64,000 bases of DNA from Eubacteriales bacterium. Its GTDB lineage: Bacteria > Bacillota > Clostridia > Peptostreptococcales > Anaerovoracaceae. Where the stretch lies: contig JAQXJR010000033.1 of NCBI GenBank assembly GCA_029009055.1, forward strand, positions 1 to 64,000, in the 5' to 3' direction. A model generated the notes under the pieces. The model was not told where the DNA came from and searched no databases. It saw only the letters and a list, made by a program, of their open reading frames with translations. This document shows positions 24,035 through 32,971 of the stretch, piece by piece. Position 1 is the stretch's first letter. Each line of letters begins with the position of its first letter. The position numbers were made by a program, and so were the translations under genes.

Positions 24035-24829
24035 GTGGAAAATCTGAATGATAAGAACAATTCAATAAATTCTGAAAATTTCTCTTCAGCAAAGAAATCC
24101 GCCGCTGTTTCTTCTGAAGCTTCCGGATCGGGCTCTAACTGCTCAGGAGCATCCCACCTGGCTGACACCCAGTTTTCTGGGGCGTTCGTCGTAATTGCTG
24201 TGCTTTACGTGACCTGCCTGCTGCTTTCCAACCTGATAGCGGGGAAGATGTGGGCACCGACCCAGACTATAACGCTGCCTGCAGCTGTGATGCTTTTCCC
24301 GATAACATATATATTCGGGGATATTTTCACGGAAGTCTACGGCTATAGGCGCGCTCGTCTGGTTATCTGGCTGGGTTTCCTGATGAGTTTCTTCGCTGTG
24401 GTAGTCTACATGATAACCATAGCGCTTCCGCATCCGGCTTTCTGGCAGAACCAAGAGGCGTTTAAGGCAGTTCTGGGAACGACCCCTAGGGTCTTCGCGG
24501 CTTCTCTTACCGGCTACCTGTTCGGTGAGTTCTCCAACTCCATGATCCTTTCTAAGATGAAGGTCAGGAGTCAGGGAAAACATCTGTGGATGAGGACGAT
24601 CGCCTCGACCATAGTAGGTGAAGCTTTCGACTCCGTGATCTTCATCACCATCTCATTCTACGGGACCATGCCTAATAAGGCTTTAGCGACCATGATCGTA
24701 TGCCAGTACCTGTTTAAGGTGATCATGGAAGCCGTCTTCACTCCGGTCACATACGCTGTGGTCGGCAGGCTTAAGAATATAGAAGGATTCGATCATTACG
24801 ATACTGATGTAAAATACAGCGTTTTCTAA
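24035..24829 (+). CDS. Queuosine precursor transporter (YhhQ/QPTR family)
   Basis: A 264-residue membrane protein, homologous to YhhQ, that imports a queuosine precursor such as preQ0 or preQ1. After a polar Ser/Asn-rich tail of about 45 residues come six hydrophobic helices with family blocks LLSNLIAGKMW, FPITYIFGDIFTEVYGYRRA, GYLFGEFSNSMILSKMK and ASTIVGEAFDSVIFI. The start is GTG 24035 behind AGGGGG. Joint control with queF by the preQ1 riboswitch combines uptake and conversion. Confidence 0.92.
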   Translation: MENLNDKNNSINSENFSSAKKSAAVSSEASGSGSNCSGASHLADTQFSGAFVVIAVLYVTCLLLSNLIAGKMWAPTQTITLPAAVMLFPITYIFGDIFTEVYGYRRARLVIWLGFLMSFFAVVVYMITIALPHPAFWQNQEAFKAVLGTTPRVFAASLTGYLFGEFSNSMILSKMKVRSQGKHLWMRTIASTIVGEAFDSVIFITISFYGTMPNKALATMIVCQYLFKVIMEAVFTPVTYAVVGRLKNIEGFDHYDTDVKYSVF

Positions 24830-24841
24830 TACAATGATTTC

Positions 24842-24872
24842 AGGCGTTCTGCTTTGGCAGGGCGCCTTTTTT
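24842..24872 (+). terminator. Terminator of the queF operon
   Basis: AGGCGTTCTGC (24842-24852) pairs along its full length (two G-T pairs) with GCAGGGCGCCT (24857-24867) around the loop TTTG and is followed by TTTTTTA. Confidence 0.88.
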
Positions 24873-25020
24873 ATATCCGGCGCTCACTTGTCTTGCGTGA
24901 AATTGATTGGTTCCTTGGTTTGGGATCTTCGCGTCGGTGGCTTCTGGTCAGATTGTATACGATCCGAGTTCAGGGGAGCCGGGCGATTCTACAAAAAATC
25001 CAAAAATCGCGATTTTTATC

Positions 25021-25038
25021 GAATTATTCTACAAAAAA
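25021..25038 (+). repeat. 18-bp direct repeat, copy 1
   Basis: GAATTATTCTACAAAAAA, identical to 25283-25300; the last 13 bases also occur at 24986-24998. Confidence 0.8.
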
Positions 25039-25274
25039 TATTTTTCTCATTGCATAGAAAGCTGTCTGCCTCAAGTTGATCATCACACGGAATGGAATGT
25101 ATAGAGTATGCATAAAGAATGCTAGGCTCTTCTGAACAATCTGGCAGGCTGAGTCGTAAAAGTTGGTGAAATGGCGACATAGATATGCGACCATGGCAGT
25201 ATCGACCCTGGATCGACTTTGCAAAGCGGGTACGCGGGGTCGGATGCTGTCGGCTATATAAATGGTGTTTAAGA

Positions 25275-25300
25275 TTTTTGTAGAATTATTCTACAAAAAA
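25275..25300. repeat. 25-bp palindrome containing copy 2 of the 18-bp repeat
   Basis: TTTTTGTAGAAT (25275-25286), a central T, then ATTCTACAAAAA (25288-25299) form a perfect inverted repeat. The 7-1-7 core GTAGAAT-T-ATTCTAC has the shape of a Fur/PerR-type box, but no such regulator gene is in the window. Confidence 0.7.
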
Positions 25301-25552
25301 CGCCTTTTTTAAAATTTTTATCGACTTGACAAATACTGTAAATTGTGATTCACATGGAACTGAGTTAGCGGCGTGAGTCCTCAGCTAATAAATATTGATA
25401 ACATTGGATGCTTATGCAGCACGAGGCGTTGTACATACATAAAGTTGAATAATCAGGCAGAAATACGATAGACGCTACTCACCATCTGGATCGTGGCTAG
25501 CGGCAGCTCACATCAACGCAAGCCTAGCAAACCATTACCGCAAAAAACTAGT

Positions 25553-25585
25553 AAAGGGAGGGCAGCTTTTCGCTATCCTCCCTTT
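25553..25585 (-). terminator. Terminator of the corrinoid methyltransferase operon
   Basis: AAAGGGAGG (25553-25561) pairs perfectly with CCTCCCTTT (25577-25585). It lies about 20 bp past the stop of the minus-strand methyltransferase gene, with a T-tract a few bases further on that strand. Confidence 0.7.
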
Positions 25586-25606
25586 AATAAACCTCATTTG
25601 AGAACC

Positions 25607-27379
25607 TTATTTCAACAGCTCCACAGCTGCCTTCGCCGCTGACGGAGCGTCATCGGTATAGCAGTCGGCGCCTATCTCATCGCAGAAGTTCTGGCTGATA
25701 GGAGCGCCTCCTATCAGGATCTTGATATTCTTATCTGGATCTTTTTCTCTTATAAGTTCTACAGTTTTCTTCATCTCCGGCATGCTGGTAGTAAGAAGAG
25801 CCGAGCAGGCGACGAGCCGTGCTCCCTTTGCGACTGCTGCCTCATAGAATTCCTCGGCTGAGACGTCAGTGCCCAGGTCTATCACATCCAAGCCGTTACC
25901 TTCCATCATGATCTTAACCAGGTTCTTACCGATGTCGTGGAGGTCGCCTTTAACGGTGCCGATCACCACACGGCCGGCGGACTCAGTCTCTCCACCCGAT
26001 ACCAGGTAAGGCTTTAAGACCGCGGTCGCAGCGTTCATGCAGCGAGCAGCCATGAGCATCTCCGGAACGAAGACCTTATTCTGCGAGAAAGCGTCGCCGA
26101 CCTGGGTCATACCAACGACCAGCCCCGATGACAGGACCTCTTCAGCAGGGATCCCCTGGTCCAGAGCCTCTTGAGTAAGAGAAACGACCCGCTTCTTCTG
26201 ACCTTTTGCCAGGGCAGAGGAGATCTTAGTCAGAATCTCAACTTCAGCAGTCTGGCCAGCAACATCAGAGTCTTCTGAAGTAACCGCCTGGACGCCGGAG
26301 GCATCAGAAGCGGAAGGCTTTGCTGACTTCAGAGAATCGACCTTCCTATTGAATACCCGCTTTAGCTCAGGGACGTTATGGTTCTCGAAATGGTATTCCG
26401 CGTTATAGTTAGCGATCTCATCATCTATGACCGGATCCACGTGAGGGTAGACAGTTCCGGCTACGCCGTAGGTGATGCAAGGGATGTAGTGGCCATGCGG
26501 GCAGTTCTCGCGGAGAGTCCGGCGAACGTAAGCTCGGATCTCGTCTTCCGTGGAATCAGGCCTATCTATGGCAGCTCCGATACCGCCCATTAGGACCATC
26601 CTTCCGTCCAGCAGTTCCAGGCACTCCGGTATGTTATTCTCCGGAAGAGCTCCCTGCCAGACCTGGATTCCCATCTCGACCATATCCTCCAGGATCGGCT
26701 TCAGATAGGAGTCAGCGTGGTGGATGGCTATGACGCCCCTCGACCTTATGTAGCCGTAGAAGCGCTCGTAAGGCTCCTTAAAGAACTCGCGCCACATGTC
26801 CGGGCTGAAGAAAAGGGAATCCTTAGCGCCCCAGTCATCGTGGGAGAGAATGGCCTCAGGGTGCAGCCCGTCTATGAGCAGGCGCACGTATTCCAGCCTG
26901 TATTCGGTTATGTACTCTATCAAGGCGTGCATCTCGTCAGGGTATTCATATAAATATGAAAGGGAGTCCGTGAAAGGGAGGAGGAAGTGGGTCTCCTCGA
27001 ATATGCCGGTCCCCATGAAGCCGGTCAGCAGCTTCTCATGGTTCGGGTCAGCGGCGTGGGCCTTCTTCAAGCACTCATCCCAGCCTTCGCGCGTGTTCGC
27101 CTCCAGGTCCGGAGCCACAGCGTAATCTCGCCAATTTCTTATGTCCTTTATTACCTTAGTCTCGTCATCGACCATAGGGATCGGGCCAGGCGCGTCCTGA
27201 GGGAAATTTATCACAGTTCCCCATTTATCGCGGCTTATCGACCCGCGCACCCTGTTACCGCGCAGATATATATTTATAGGATCGTAGAGGACCAGGTTCA
27301 GGGCCTCGTACTGATCCAGCTGTCTCTCAGGCTTACCATCCTTCTTCAGGAGCTCGAGGAAAATCTCTCTAGGTGTCAT
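25607..27379 (-). CDS. UroD-type methyltransferase fused to corrinoid-binding protein
   Basis: A 590-residue fusion. Residues about 1-345 are a uroporphyrinogen decarboxylase-like TIM barrel of the methyltransferase type (LSHDDWGAKDSLFFSPDMWR, IHHADSYLKPILEDM, GGIGAAIDRPDS). A Ser/Ala-rich linker of about 40 residues leads to a corrinoid protein (about 385-590) with a four-helix cap and the cobalamin motif GDLHDIGKN (His481), SALLTTSMPEM and LIGGAPIS. The first part would move a methyl group from a donor onto cobalt of the second. Donor unknown; O-methyl or N-methyl compounds are handled by relatives. It is upstream of a DUF2284 gene in reverse order on the same strand and divergent from the RACo and homocysteine methyltransferase genes. 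Confidence 0.92.
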   Translation of the reverse strand: MTPREIFLELLKKDGKPERQLDQYEALNLVLYDPINIYLRGNRVRGSISRDKWGTVINFPQDAPGPIPMVDDETKVIKDIRNWRDYAVAPDLEANTREGWDECLKKAHAADPNHEKLLTGFMGTGIFEETHFLLPFTDSLSYLYEYPDEMHALIEYITEYRLEYVRLLIDGLHPEAILSHDDWGAKDSLFFSPDMWREFFKEPYERFYGYIRSRGVIAIHHADSYLKPILEDMVEMGIQVWQGALPENNIPECLELLDGRMVLMGGIGAAIDRPDSTEDEIRAYVRRTLRENCPHGHYIPCITYGVAGTVYPHVDPVIDDEIANYNAEYHFENHNVPELKRVFNRKVDSLKSAKPSASDASGVQAVTSEDSDVAGQTAEVEILTKISSALAKGQKKRVVSLTQEALDQGIPAEEVLSSGLVVGMTQVGDAFSQNKVFVPEMLMAARCMNAATAVLKPYLVSGGETESAGRVVIGTVKGDLHDIGKNLVKIMMEGNGLDVIDLGTDVSAEEFYEAAVAKGARLVACSALLTTSMPEMKKTVELIREKDPDKNIKILIGGAPISQNFCDEIGADCYTDDAPSAAKAAVELLK

Positions 27380-27397
27380 TCTTTCATCCTTTTCATC

Positions 27398-27931
27398 TTA
27401 AAATAAAATACAAGAGGTGTATGTCATGGTCTTAGGTCCGTAGCTGTACCTCATGCCAGACTTCTCGCAAACGTCCGTTATCAGCAGCCCGCAGGCTTCC
27501 ATGGAAGGGAAGACTCTGGCAGGGTAGCGGCAGGGCTTATCCGGGTATGTGCATTTCTCGCAAATCGTACACGCGCCGGATCCCATCGGGAAGCAGTCCG
27601 GCTTAAGCAGCCTGACCTGCCTGGCGAAAGTCTCGAACCTCTTCTTATGGACCTTCTCGGTCTCAGATATAGCCGCGGCGTCGAAGTCGTCATCTAAGAC
27701 GCCGGTCGACTGGACGAGAATACCTTCAGAATAAGAAGATGCCCGCCTCCTCATGGCTTCCAGAGAGCCAATCACAGGAGGGCAGGACCATTTCTTCCCA
27801 TAAGCAAAGCATTTACCCGAAGCGCACATGTCTCTGACCTCAGGCCGAAAGACTAAAGCCCGCGTATTAAGTTTTCCCACATGGCTGAAACCTATATCTT
27901 CAGCCAGCTTCATCAATTCTTCAGTCGCCAT
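27398..27931 (-). CDS. DUF2284 putative metal-binding protein
   Basis: A 177-residue cysteine-rich protein. Recognisable DUF2284 blocks are CPPV after a KWSCPP motif, MGSGACTICEKCTYPDKPCR (a likely metal or iron-sulfur site), and MEACGLLITDVCEKSG near the C-terminus. No reaction is known for the family, but members occur near corrinoid methyltransferases. It is the first gene of the minus-strand operon, 18 bp before the methyltransferase-corrinoid fusion, and begins only 87 bp from the divergent RACo gene. Confidence 0.87.
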   Translation of the reverse strand: MATEELMKLAEDIGFSHVGKLNTRALVFRPEVRDMCASGKCFAYGKKWSCPPVIGSLEAMRRRASSYSEGILVQSTGVLDDDFDAAAISETEKVHKKRFETFARQVRLLKPDCFPMGSGACTICEKCTYPDKPCRYPARVFPSMEACGLLITDVCEKSGMRYSYGPKTMTYTSCILF

Positions 27932-28018
27932 GCCTTGACAATTATTTTCATTAATGCAAAACTAGATGCGAACACTTATAAATTTGTTCACTAAACAGTA
28001 TAAAAAAGGAAAAAATTT

Positions 28019-29653
28019 ATGTCAACAGTACGAATTTCGCAAAGTGGAAATGAGATGGAGGTCCAGACCGAGCCCGGCGTCAGCTTACTAACGCTTCTAA
28101 GGAATCACGGCGTCTATATAGATTCGTACTGCGGCGGGAACGGTACATGCGGTAAGTGCCTGGTGAATGTAAAGGAACCGGGCTCAGACGAGTATAAGGA
28201 AGTCCTGTCCTGTAGGTATAATGTCGAATCTGACATAACTGTCGAAGTCCCGGATCCTGATCATGCGAATCTGGCGGTCGAAACAGGCTTCGCGGCTGAA
28301 GAAGAACATGCTGCCGGGCAGGATCTCAGCGCTTCAGGCTTTGCAAAGGGTTCCCAGGGCTATGGCGCTGCCTGCGACCTGGGCACTACGACAGTCGCCT
28401 TAAAACTCATAGACCTGGCTACAGGGACCGAGCTGGCGGGGGAAAGCGGGCGTAACGCCCAAACAACATACGGAGCCGACGTAATAACGAGGATCCAGTA
28501 TATAACAGAACATCAGGCATCTGAAAGATCCGGTTTGGAAGAGCTCAGTGACATCATAAGGACCCAGATCAGGGACATGATAGTGAGCTCTGCCGAGGAA
28601 GCGGGTATAAATACATCGGAAATAAGATTTATGTTCCTGGCGGGGAACACCATAATGCAGCACATATTCGCCGGCATCAGCCCGGAAAGCATAGCTAAGG
28701 CGCCATTCACGCCAGAGACTCTGTTCGATGGCGGAGAAGTCCTAGACCTGGACATCATCCCCGGCATGAAGACTTATCTATCTCCGTGCGTAGCGGGATA
28801 CGTCGGAGGGGATATAACGGCCGGAGTCCTGAGCTCAGGCGCCGATACTAAAGACGAGACATCTCTATTCCTGGACGTGGGAACGAATGGCGAGATGGCA
28901 TTAGGCGGTTCCGGCGGCTTCATCTGCTGCTCCGTGGCTTCAGGTCCTGCTTTCGAGGGCGCTGAAATAGCCTGCGGTATGGCAGGAGCTCCGGGAGCGA
29001 TCGACTCCGTGGAACTTATAAACTCCGGAAGCCCAGAAAAACCGAAATACACCGGCCTTAAATGGACTTCCATAGGGGATACTAAGCCTAAGGGAATCTG
29101 CGGATCAGGGCTCATAGACCTGCTTGCGGCTTTGCTGGAATGCGGCATAGTGGACGAGACAGGAAGGATGCTGCCACCGGATGAGGCGCTGGATGAAGGC
29201 GTCTCAGAGGGCTTACTTTCCTCTCTCGGAGAAGATGAAGACGGTAATGGGATCTTTTACCTTACATCAGATAAAAGCGTATATTTCACGGCTTCCGATG
29301 TGAGGAAGCTGCAACTCGCTAAGGGCGCCATCATGGCAGGGATATGTGTCATGCTTAAGAGCCAGGGGCTGCAAGCGTCAGACCTAGCTAAGCTCTACCT
29401 GGCGGGAGGCTTCGGCCGCCACATCAGGCCTGAGAGCGCGGCCAGGATCGGCATGATCCCGAGAGAGCTGACAGACAGGATAGTCTACCTGGGGAACGCG
29501 TCTCTTAAGGGAGCGGAAATCGCGCTCACCAGCCAACCCGAACGGGAGCACCTGTTCAGGCTTTGCAAAAGATTCAAATATATAGAGCTGTCGGGGATGA
29601 GCGATTTCTCCGATGAGTTCATGGAACAGATGATGTTCGAGGAGGATAATTAA
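28019..29653 (+). CDS. RACo-type corrinoid activation protein (2Fe-2S ferredoxin + ASKHA domain)
   Basis: A 544-residue reductive activator of corrinoid proteins. An N-terminal plant-type [2Fe-2S] domain has C38, C44, C47 and C65 (YCGGNGTCGKC ... LSC). A linker is followed by the DUF4445/ASKHA ATPase domain starting at AACDLGTTTVALKLIDLATG, with DVGTNGEMALG and the late motif LYLAGGFGRHI. Such proteins use ATP and low-potential electrons to return inactive Co(II) to Co(I). It is divergent from the corrinoid fusion it would repair and overlaps the next gene (TAATG). A good AAAGGA site precedes the ATG. Confidence 0.92.
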   Translation: MSTVRISQSGNEMEVQTEPGVSLLTLLRNHGVYIDSYCGGNGTCGKCLVNVKEPGSDEYKEVLSCRYNVESDITVEVPDPDHANLAVETGFAAEEEHAAGQDLSASGFAKGSQGYGAACDLGTTTVALKLIDLATGTELAGESGRNAQTTYGADVITRIQYITEHQASERSGLEELSDIIRTQIRDMIVSSAEEAGINTSEIRFMFLAGNTIMQHIFAGISPESIAKAPFTPETLFDGGEVLDLDIIPGMKTYLSPCVAGYVGGDITAGVLSSGADTKDETSLFLDVGTNGEMALGGSGGFICCSVASGPAFEGAEIACGMAGAPGAIDSVELINSGSPEKPKYTGLKWTSIGDTKPKGICGSGLIDLLAALLECGIVDETGRMLPPDEALDEGVSEGLLSSLGEDEDGNGIFYLTSDKSVYFTASDVRKLQLAKGAIMAGICVMLKSQGLQASDLAKLYLAGGFGRHIRPESAARIGMIPRELTDRIVYLGNASLKGAEIALTSQPEREHLFRLCKRFKYIELSGMSDFSDEFMEQMMFEEDN

Positions 29654-30873
29654 TGGAATTATACTATCCGCTCGTCCTGGACGGGGCGACAGGGACAGAG
29701 CTTCAGAAGCGGGGCTATGACGGGTCGGTATCGACGGAGCAGTGGGTCATAGAGCATCCTGAGGCTATCCAGGACCTGCACGATAAATACATTAAGGCGG
29801 GGAGCGATATCGTCTACGCTCCGACCTTCGGCGCTAACAGGGTGAAGCTGGAGGAAGCCGGCATATTCAATAAAGTAGGTGAATATAATAAGAAACTCGT
29901 TGAAATAGCAAAGTCAGGCGTCAGGGGCAGGGCCCTGATCGCGGGGGATATGTCTCCGACAGGTAAGTTCCTGGCTCCGGTCGGCGATACTTCATTCGAG
30001 GAATTTTACGATATATATAAGGAGCAGGCCCAGGCTCTGGAAGATGCCGGTGTAGACCTGTTCGCCGTCGAGACCATGATGACGGTCCCAGAAGCCAGGG
30101 CTGCGGTGCTCGCCATCCGCGACGTCAGCAGCAAGCCGATCATAGTTTCCTTCACGTGCGAGAAATCGGGAAGAACGCTCACCGGAAGCGATGTAGCGGC
30201 TGCTCTCCTCATATTCCAAGGGATGGGAGTCGACGCTTTCGGGCTGAACTGTTCTGTCGGGCCTGATGAACTTCTCACACAGATAAAGCGGCTGAGAGAA
30301 TATTCCGAACTTCCTCTCATAGCAAAGCCGAACGCGGGTATGCCTATTAACCTGGATGGCAATACCCGCTACGACTGTCCTCCGGAGGAGTTCACCAGGT
30401 CGATAGAAGACTTTGCTGAAGCGGGAGTAGACATATTCGGAGGCTGCTGCGGCACGACACCGGAACATATTGAGACTATCAGCAGAAAGCTGGCAGATCT
30501 CACTATGGTAAAGCCTGATCCGAAGGCGCTTAAGGGAAAGCTTCCGGCAGCCACGGAGAAGGACCCGGCTTTAGTAGACCCGGATGTGGAACTGGGCGAG
30601 ATTTACGCCGCGGATGACAGCCTGGGAGAGAAGATAGAAGAAGCGAACGCGGGGGACGCGCCGGTGATTTCCGTAAGGATAAACAGCACAGAAGAAGCAG
30701 AAGTTTTCGCCGACTTCCAGCAGGACATAAGGAAAGCTCTTTGCATAGTAAGTGATGACGCTGAAGCCCTGGAGAAGGCTTTAAGGCTTTACCAGGGAAG
30801 GCCGCTCTACGCAGGCAATCTGCCGGATGACGTCTTAGTGCCGCTCGCTGAGAAATACGGCATTATCATTTAA
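29653..30873 (+). CDS. Homocysteine S-methyltransferase-domain protein
   Basis: A 406-residue protein. Residues about 1-285 form the homocysteine/betaine methyltransferase barrel seen at the start of MetH: LVLDGATGTELQKRG, YAPTFGANRVKLEE, GLNCSVGPDE (zinc Cys200) and GGCCGTTPEHI (C265, C266). The last 120 residues are an extra acidic, strand-helix region of unknown function. There is no cobalamin domain, so methyl-cobalt must come from elsewhere, most simply the corrinoid fusion at 25607. Product would be methionine. It overlaps the RACo stop by TAATG, showing coupled translation. Confidence 0.9.
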   Translation: MELYYPLVLDGATGTELQKRGYDGSVSTEQWVIEHPEAIQDLHDKYIKAGSDIVYAPTFGANRVKLEEAGIFNKVGEYNKKLVEIAKSGVRGRALIAGDMSPTGKFLAPVGDTSFEEFYDIYKEQAQALEDAGVDLFAVETMMTVPEARAAVLAIRDVSSKPIIVSFTCEKSGRTLTGSDVAAALLIFQGMGVDAFGLNCSVGPDELLTQIKRLREYSELPLIAKPNAGMPINLDGNTRYDCPPEEFTRSIEDFAEAGVDIFGGCCGTTPEHIETISRKLADLTMVKPDPKALKGKLPAATEKDPALVDPDVELGEIYAADDSLGEKIEEANAGDAPVISVRINSTEEAEVFADFQQDIRKALCIVSDDAEALEKALRLYQGRPLYAGNLPDDVLVPLAEKYGIII

Positions 30874-30930
30874 TAAGCTTGTTTGAAAGGGGAATTTAGT
30901 ACGCGAAGTAAGGAAAATAAGAAAAAAGGC

Positions 30931-32289
30931 ATGGACATGCTGAACGGGTCTCTGGGCGGGAAGATACTGATGTTCGCCCTGCCGCTGGCTGTGACCGGCA
31001 TGCTGCAGCAGCTGTTCAACGCGGCTGACGTGGCTGTCATAGGCCGGTTCGTCGGTAAGGACGCTATGGCGGCTGTAGGAAGCAACTCAGCTATAATAGG
31101 GCTCCTAGTGAACCTGTTCGTCGGTATATCCCTGGGGACCAATGTCGTGATCTCCAGGTACACGGGCCAGCATAATAAAAGCGGCATCAGGAGAGCAGTG
31201 CACACGTCCATTCTGGTCGCGCTTATCTCGGGCGTAGTTCTTACCGTCATCGGTGAACTGATGGCGGGGCCGATACTAAGGCTGATGGGAGTGCCGGACC
31301 AGATCCTGCCTCTCTCGACTCTATATTTAAGAGTATACTTCACAGGCATGCCTGTCATACTGCTATATAACTTCGAATCAGCCATATTCAGGAGCCAAGG
31401 GGACACGAGGACGCCTCTGATATGCCTTTTCATTTCCGGCATAATAAATGTGGCGCTGAACATCTTATTCGTGGTAGTTTTCAACAGATCGGTGGATGGC
31501 GTCGCAGCGGCTACTGTGATATCGAACGTCGTTAGCTCAGGCCTTCTCTTCATCATCCTGCTTAAGAGCAAGACGGATATAAGAGTCAGGTTCGAGGCTT
31601 TCGGCATAGATGTTAATATCCTGAAAAATATATTGAGGATAGGTGTGCCTGCCGGTATCCAGGGCTGTGTATTCTCCATTTCGAATATTATAGTCCAGTC
31701 TGCAGTGAACAGCTTAGGAGCGACTGTCATGGCGGCGTCCGCCGCTGCTTTCAACCTGGAGATCATGGTCTACTTCGTCGTGAACTCATTCGGCCAGGCA
31801 GCTACGACATTCACGGGACAGAACTACGGCGCCGGGAAACTGGACAGATGTCGAAAGTCCCTGAGGCTGGCTTTGCTCCAAGACCTGATAGTCACGGGCT
31901 TGATATCCATAGTCATGGTATCTTTCGCCCATGTCTTCCTGGGCTTTTTCAATAAAGACCCAGATGTCATATACTACGGCACCATCAGGATGAGGTTCAT
32001 AATAACTGCTGAGTGCCTGAATGTGCTTATAGAGATATTCTCAGGCGCTATGAGGGGATACGGAGCTTCCATGGTACCGGCTATCGTCGCTTTCGCCGGG
32101 ATCTGCGGCGTCAGGATCACATGGGTCCTGACCATATTCCGAAGGTGGCATACTATAGCGGCTCTCATGGCGGCTTACCCAGCCAGTTGGTTCGTCACAT
32201 CCATGATACTGATAGCGGCATACTTTATATATTTAAGAAAATACATAATACCGGTCTTCCAAACAGATTCCGGGGGCGAAGATCAGTAG
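30931..32289 (+). CDS. MATE-family efflux transporter
   Basis: A transporter of about 453 residues with roughly twelve membrane helices; signature parts include FALPLAVTGMLQQLFNAADV, GRFVGKDAMAAVGSN and GQNYGAGKLDRC. The start is uncertain. Family members usually have about ten residues before GMDMLNGSL, and the frame here continues upstream (RSKENKKK) to an ACG at 30901 that lies 8 bases after AAAGGGG, as if an ATG had mutated; a TTG at 30883 lacks a ribosome site. ATG 30931 is the conservative choice. It follows the homocysteine methyltransferase gene by a short gap and may share its transcript. Confidence 0.88.
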   Translation: MDMLNGSLGGKILMFALPLAVTGMLQQLFNAADVAVIGRFVGKDAMAAVGSNSAIIGLLVNLFVGISLGTNVVISRYTGQHNKSGIRRAVHTSILVALISGVVLTVIGELMAGPILRLMGVPDQILPLSTLYLRVYFTGMPVILLYNFESAIFRSQGDTRTPLICLFISGIINVALNILFVVVFNRSVDGVAAATVISNVVSSGLLFIILLKSKTDIRVRFEAFGIDVNILKNILRIGVPAGIQGCVFSISNIIVQSAVNSLGATVMAASAAAFNLEIMVYFVVNSFGQAATTFTGQNYGAGKLDRCRKSLRLALLQDLIVTGLISIVMVSFAHVFLGFFNKDPDVIYYGTIRMRFIITAECLNVLIEIFSGAMRGYGASMVPAIVAFAGICGVRITWVLTIFRRWHTIAALMAAYPASWFVTSMILIAAYFIYLRKYIIPVFQTDSGGEDQ

Positions 32290-32377
32290 ATACAGCAAAG
32301 AAATACGCGATTTTTTCAGGGGAATTTCTGAAAATTCGATAATTATCTAATATAATCAATCAAAAGGAGGAATTATT

Positions 32378-32965
32378 ATGGAGAAACTTACATTAGAAGA
32401 GGCTAAGCGCCTTAACGACACTATGGTGACAGAGGAGAGCCTGAAGCTCCATGCCGCTAACGTGGCAGCCTGCATGGGGGCTATGGCTGAGCATTTCGGC
32501 GAGGATAAGGAGCACTGGGAAGCTGTAGGCTACCTTCACGACTACGACTACGAGAAATACCCGGACGAGCACCTGCAGCACACAGAGGAGCCACTTCGCG
32601 AGGCAGGCGTTCCTGAGGAAGATATAAGAGCCATTCTGGCGCACGGCTACGGTATCTGCAACGATGTAGAGCCGAAGACGAACATGGAGAAGAGCCTGTA
32701 CACCGTAGATGAGCTCAGCGGCATAATCCAGGCGGCAGCCCGCATGCGCCCTAACGGCATAACAGACATGACACTTAAGAGCTTCATGAAGAAATTCAAG
32801 AGTAAGAACTTCGCCGCTAAGTGCGACAGACCGCTCATACTGAAGGGCTGCGAGATGCTGGGCATGGACGTTAAAGAAGTGTCTGACATAGCTATCCAAG
32901 GCATGAAAGAACACGCTGAAGAGCTCCATCTCGCGGGACATCCCGAGGATGATACTGAGGAGTAG
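32378..32965 (+). CDS. HD/HDIG-domain hydrolase
   Basis: A 195-residue protein with an HDIG-type metal phosphohydrolase domain in its first 120 residues: H25 in LKLHAANV, AVGYLHDYDYEKYPDEH, and ILAHGY. It is followed by a helical region with LKSFMKKFKSKNFAAKCDR. Homologues of this size are widespread in Clostridia and annotated as hydrolases without known substrate. AAAGGAGG precedes the ATG. The stop is only 6 bp from the AEC transporter start, so the two are co-expressed. Confidence 0.87.
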   Translation: MEKLTLEEAKRLNDTMVTEESLKLHAANVAACMGAMAEHFGEDKEHWEAVGYLHDYDYEKYPDEHLQHTEEPLREAGVPEEDIRAILAHGYGICNDVEPKTNMEKSLYTVDELSGIIQAAARMRPNGITDMTLKSFMKKFKSKNFAAKCDRPLILKGCEMLGMDVKEVSDIAIQGMKEHAEELHLAGHPEDDTEE

Positions 32966-32971
32966 ACCCTT

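Larger units (their letters stand above)
24873..25552. other. Gene-free island with palindromes and repeats
   Basis: No frame here looks coding. The stretch carries several symmetrical elements: a 16-bp palindrome AAAAATCGCGATTTTT (25002-25017), an 18-bp direct repeat at 25021 and 25283, a partial third copy ATTCTACAAAAAA (24986-24998), and a 25-bp palindrome (25275-25299). A TTGACA hexamer occurs at about 25325. CAAG/CTTG tetranucleotides are frequent, as in the IS30 element and unlike host genes. It lies between convergent operons, so it is not needed as a promoter for either. It may be a worn mobile element or the site of an unrecognised RNA. Confidence 0.5.

Noticed and set aside
24986..25300. 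Three TTCTACAAAAAA repeats considered as a CRISPR remnant
   Set aside because: Spacing is irregular (about 35 and 262 bp), units differ in length, and no cas gene is in the window.
25400..28018. Cobalamin riboswitch looked for around the corrinoid genes
   Set aside because: No B12-box-like GCCACTG motif or aptamer pattern was found upstream of either divergent operon.
30870..31766. Minus-strand frame of 298 codons opposite the MATE gene
   Set aside because: Antisense of a transporter; Ser/Thr/Met-rich shadow sequence with no ribosome site.
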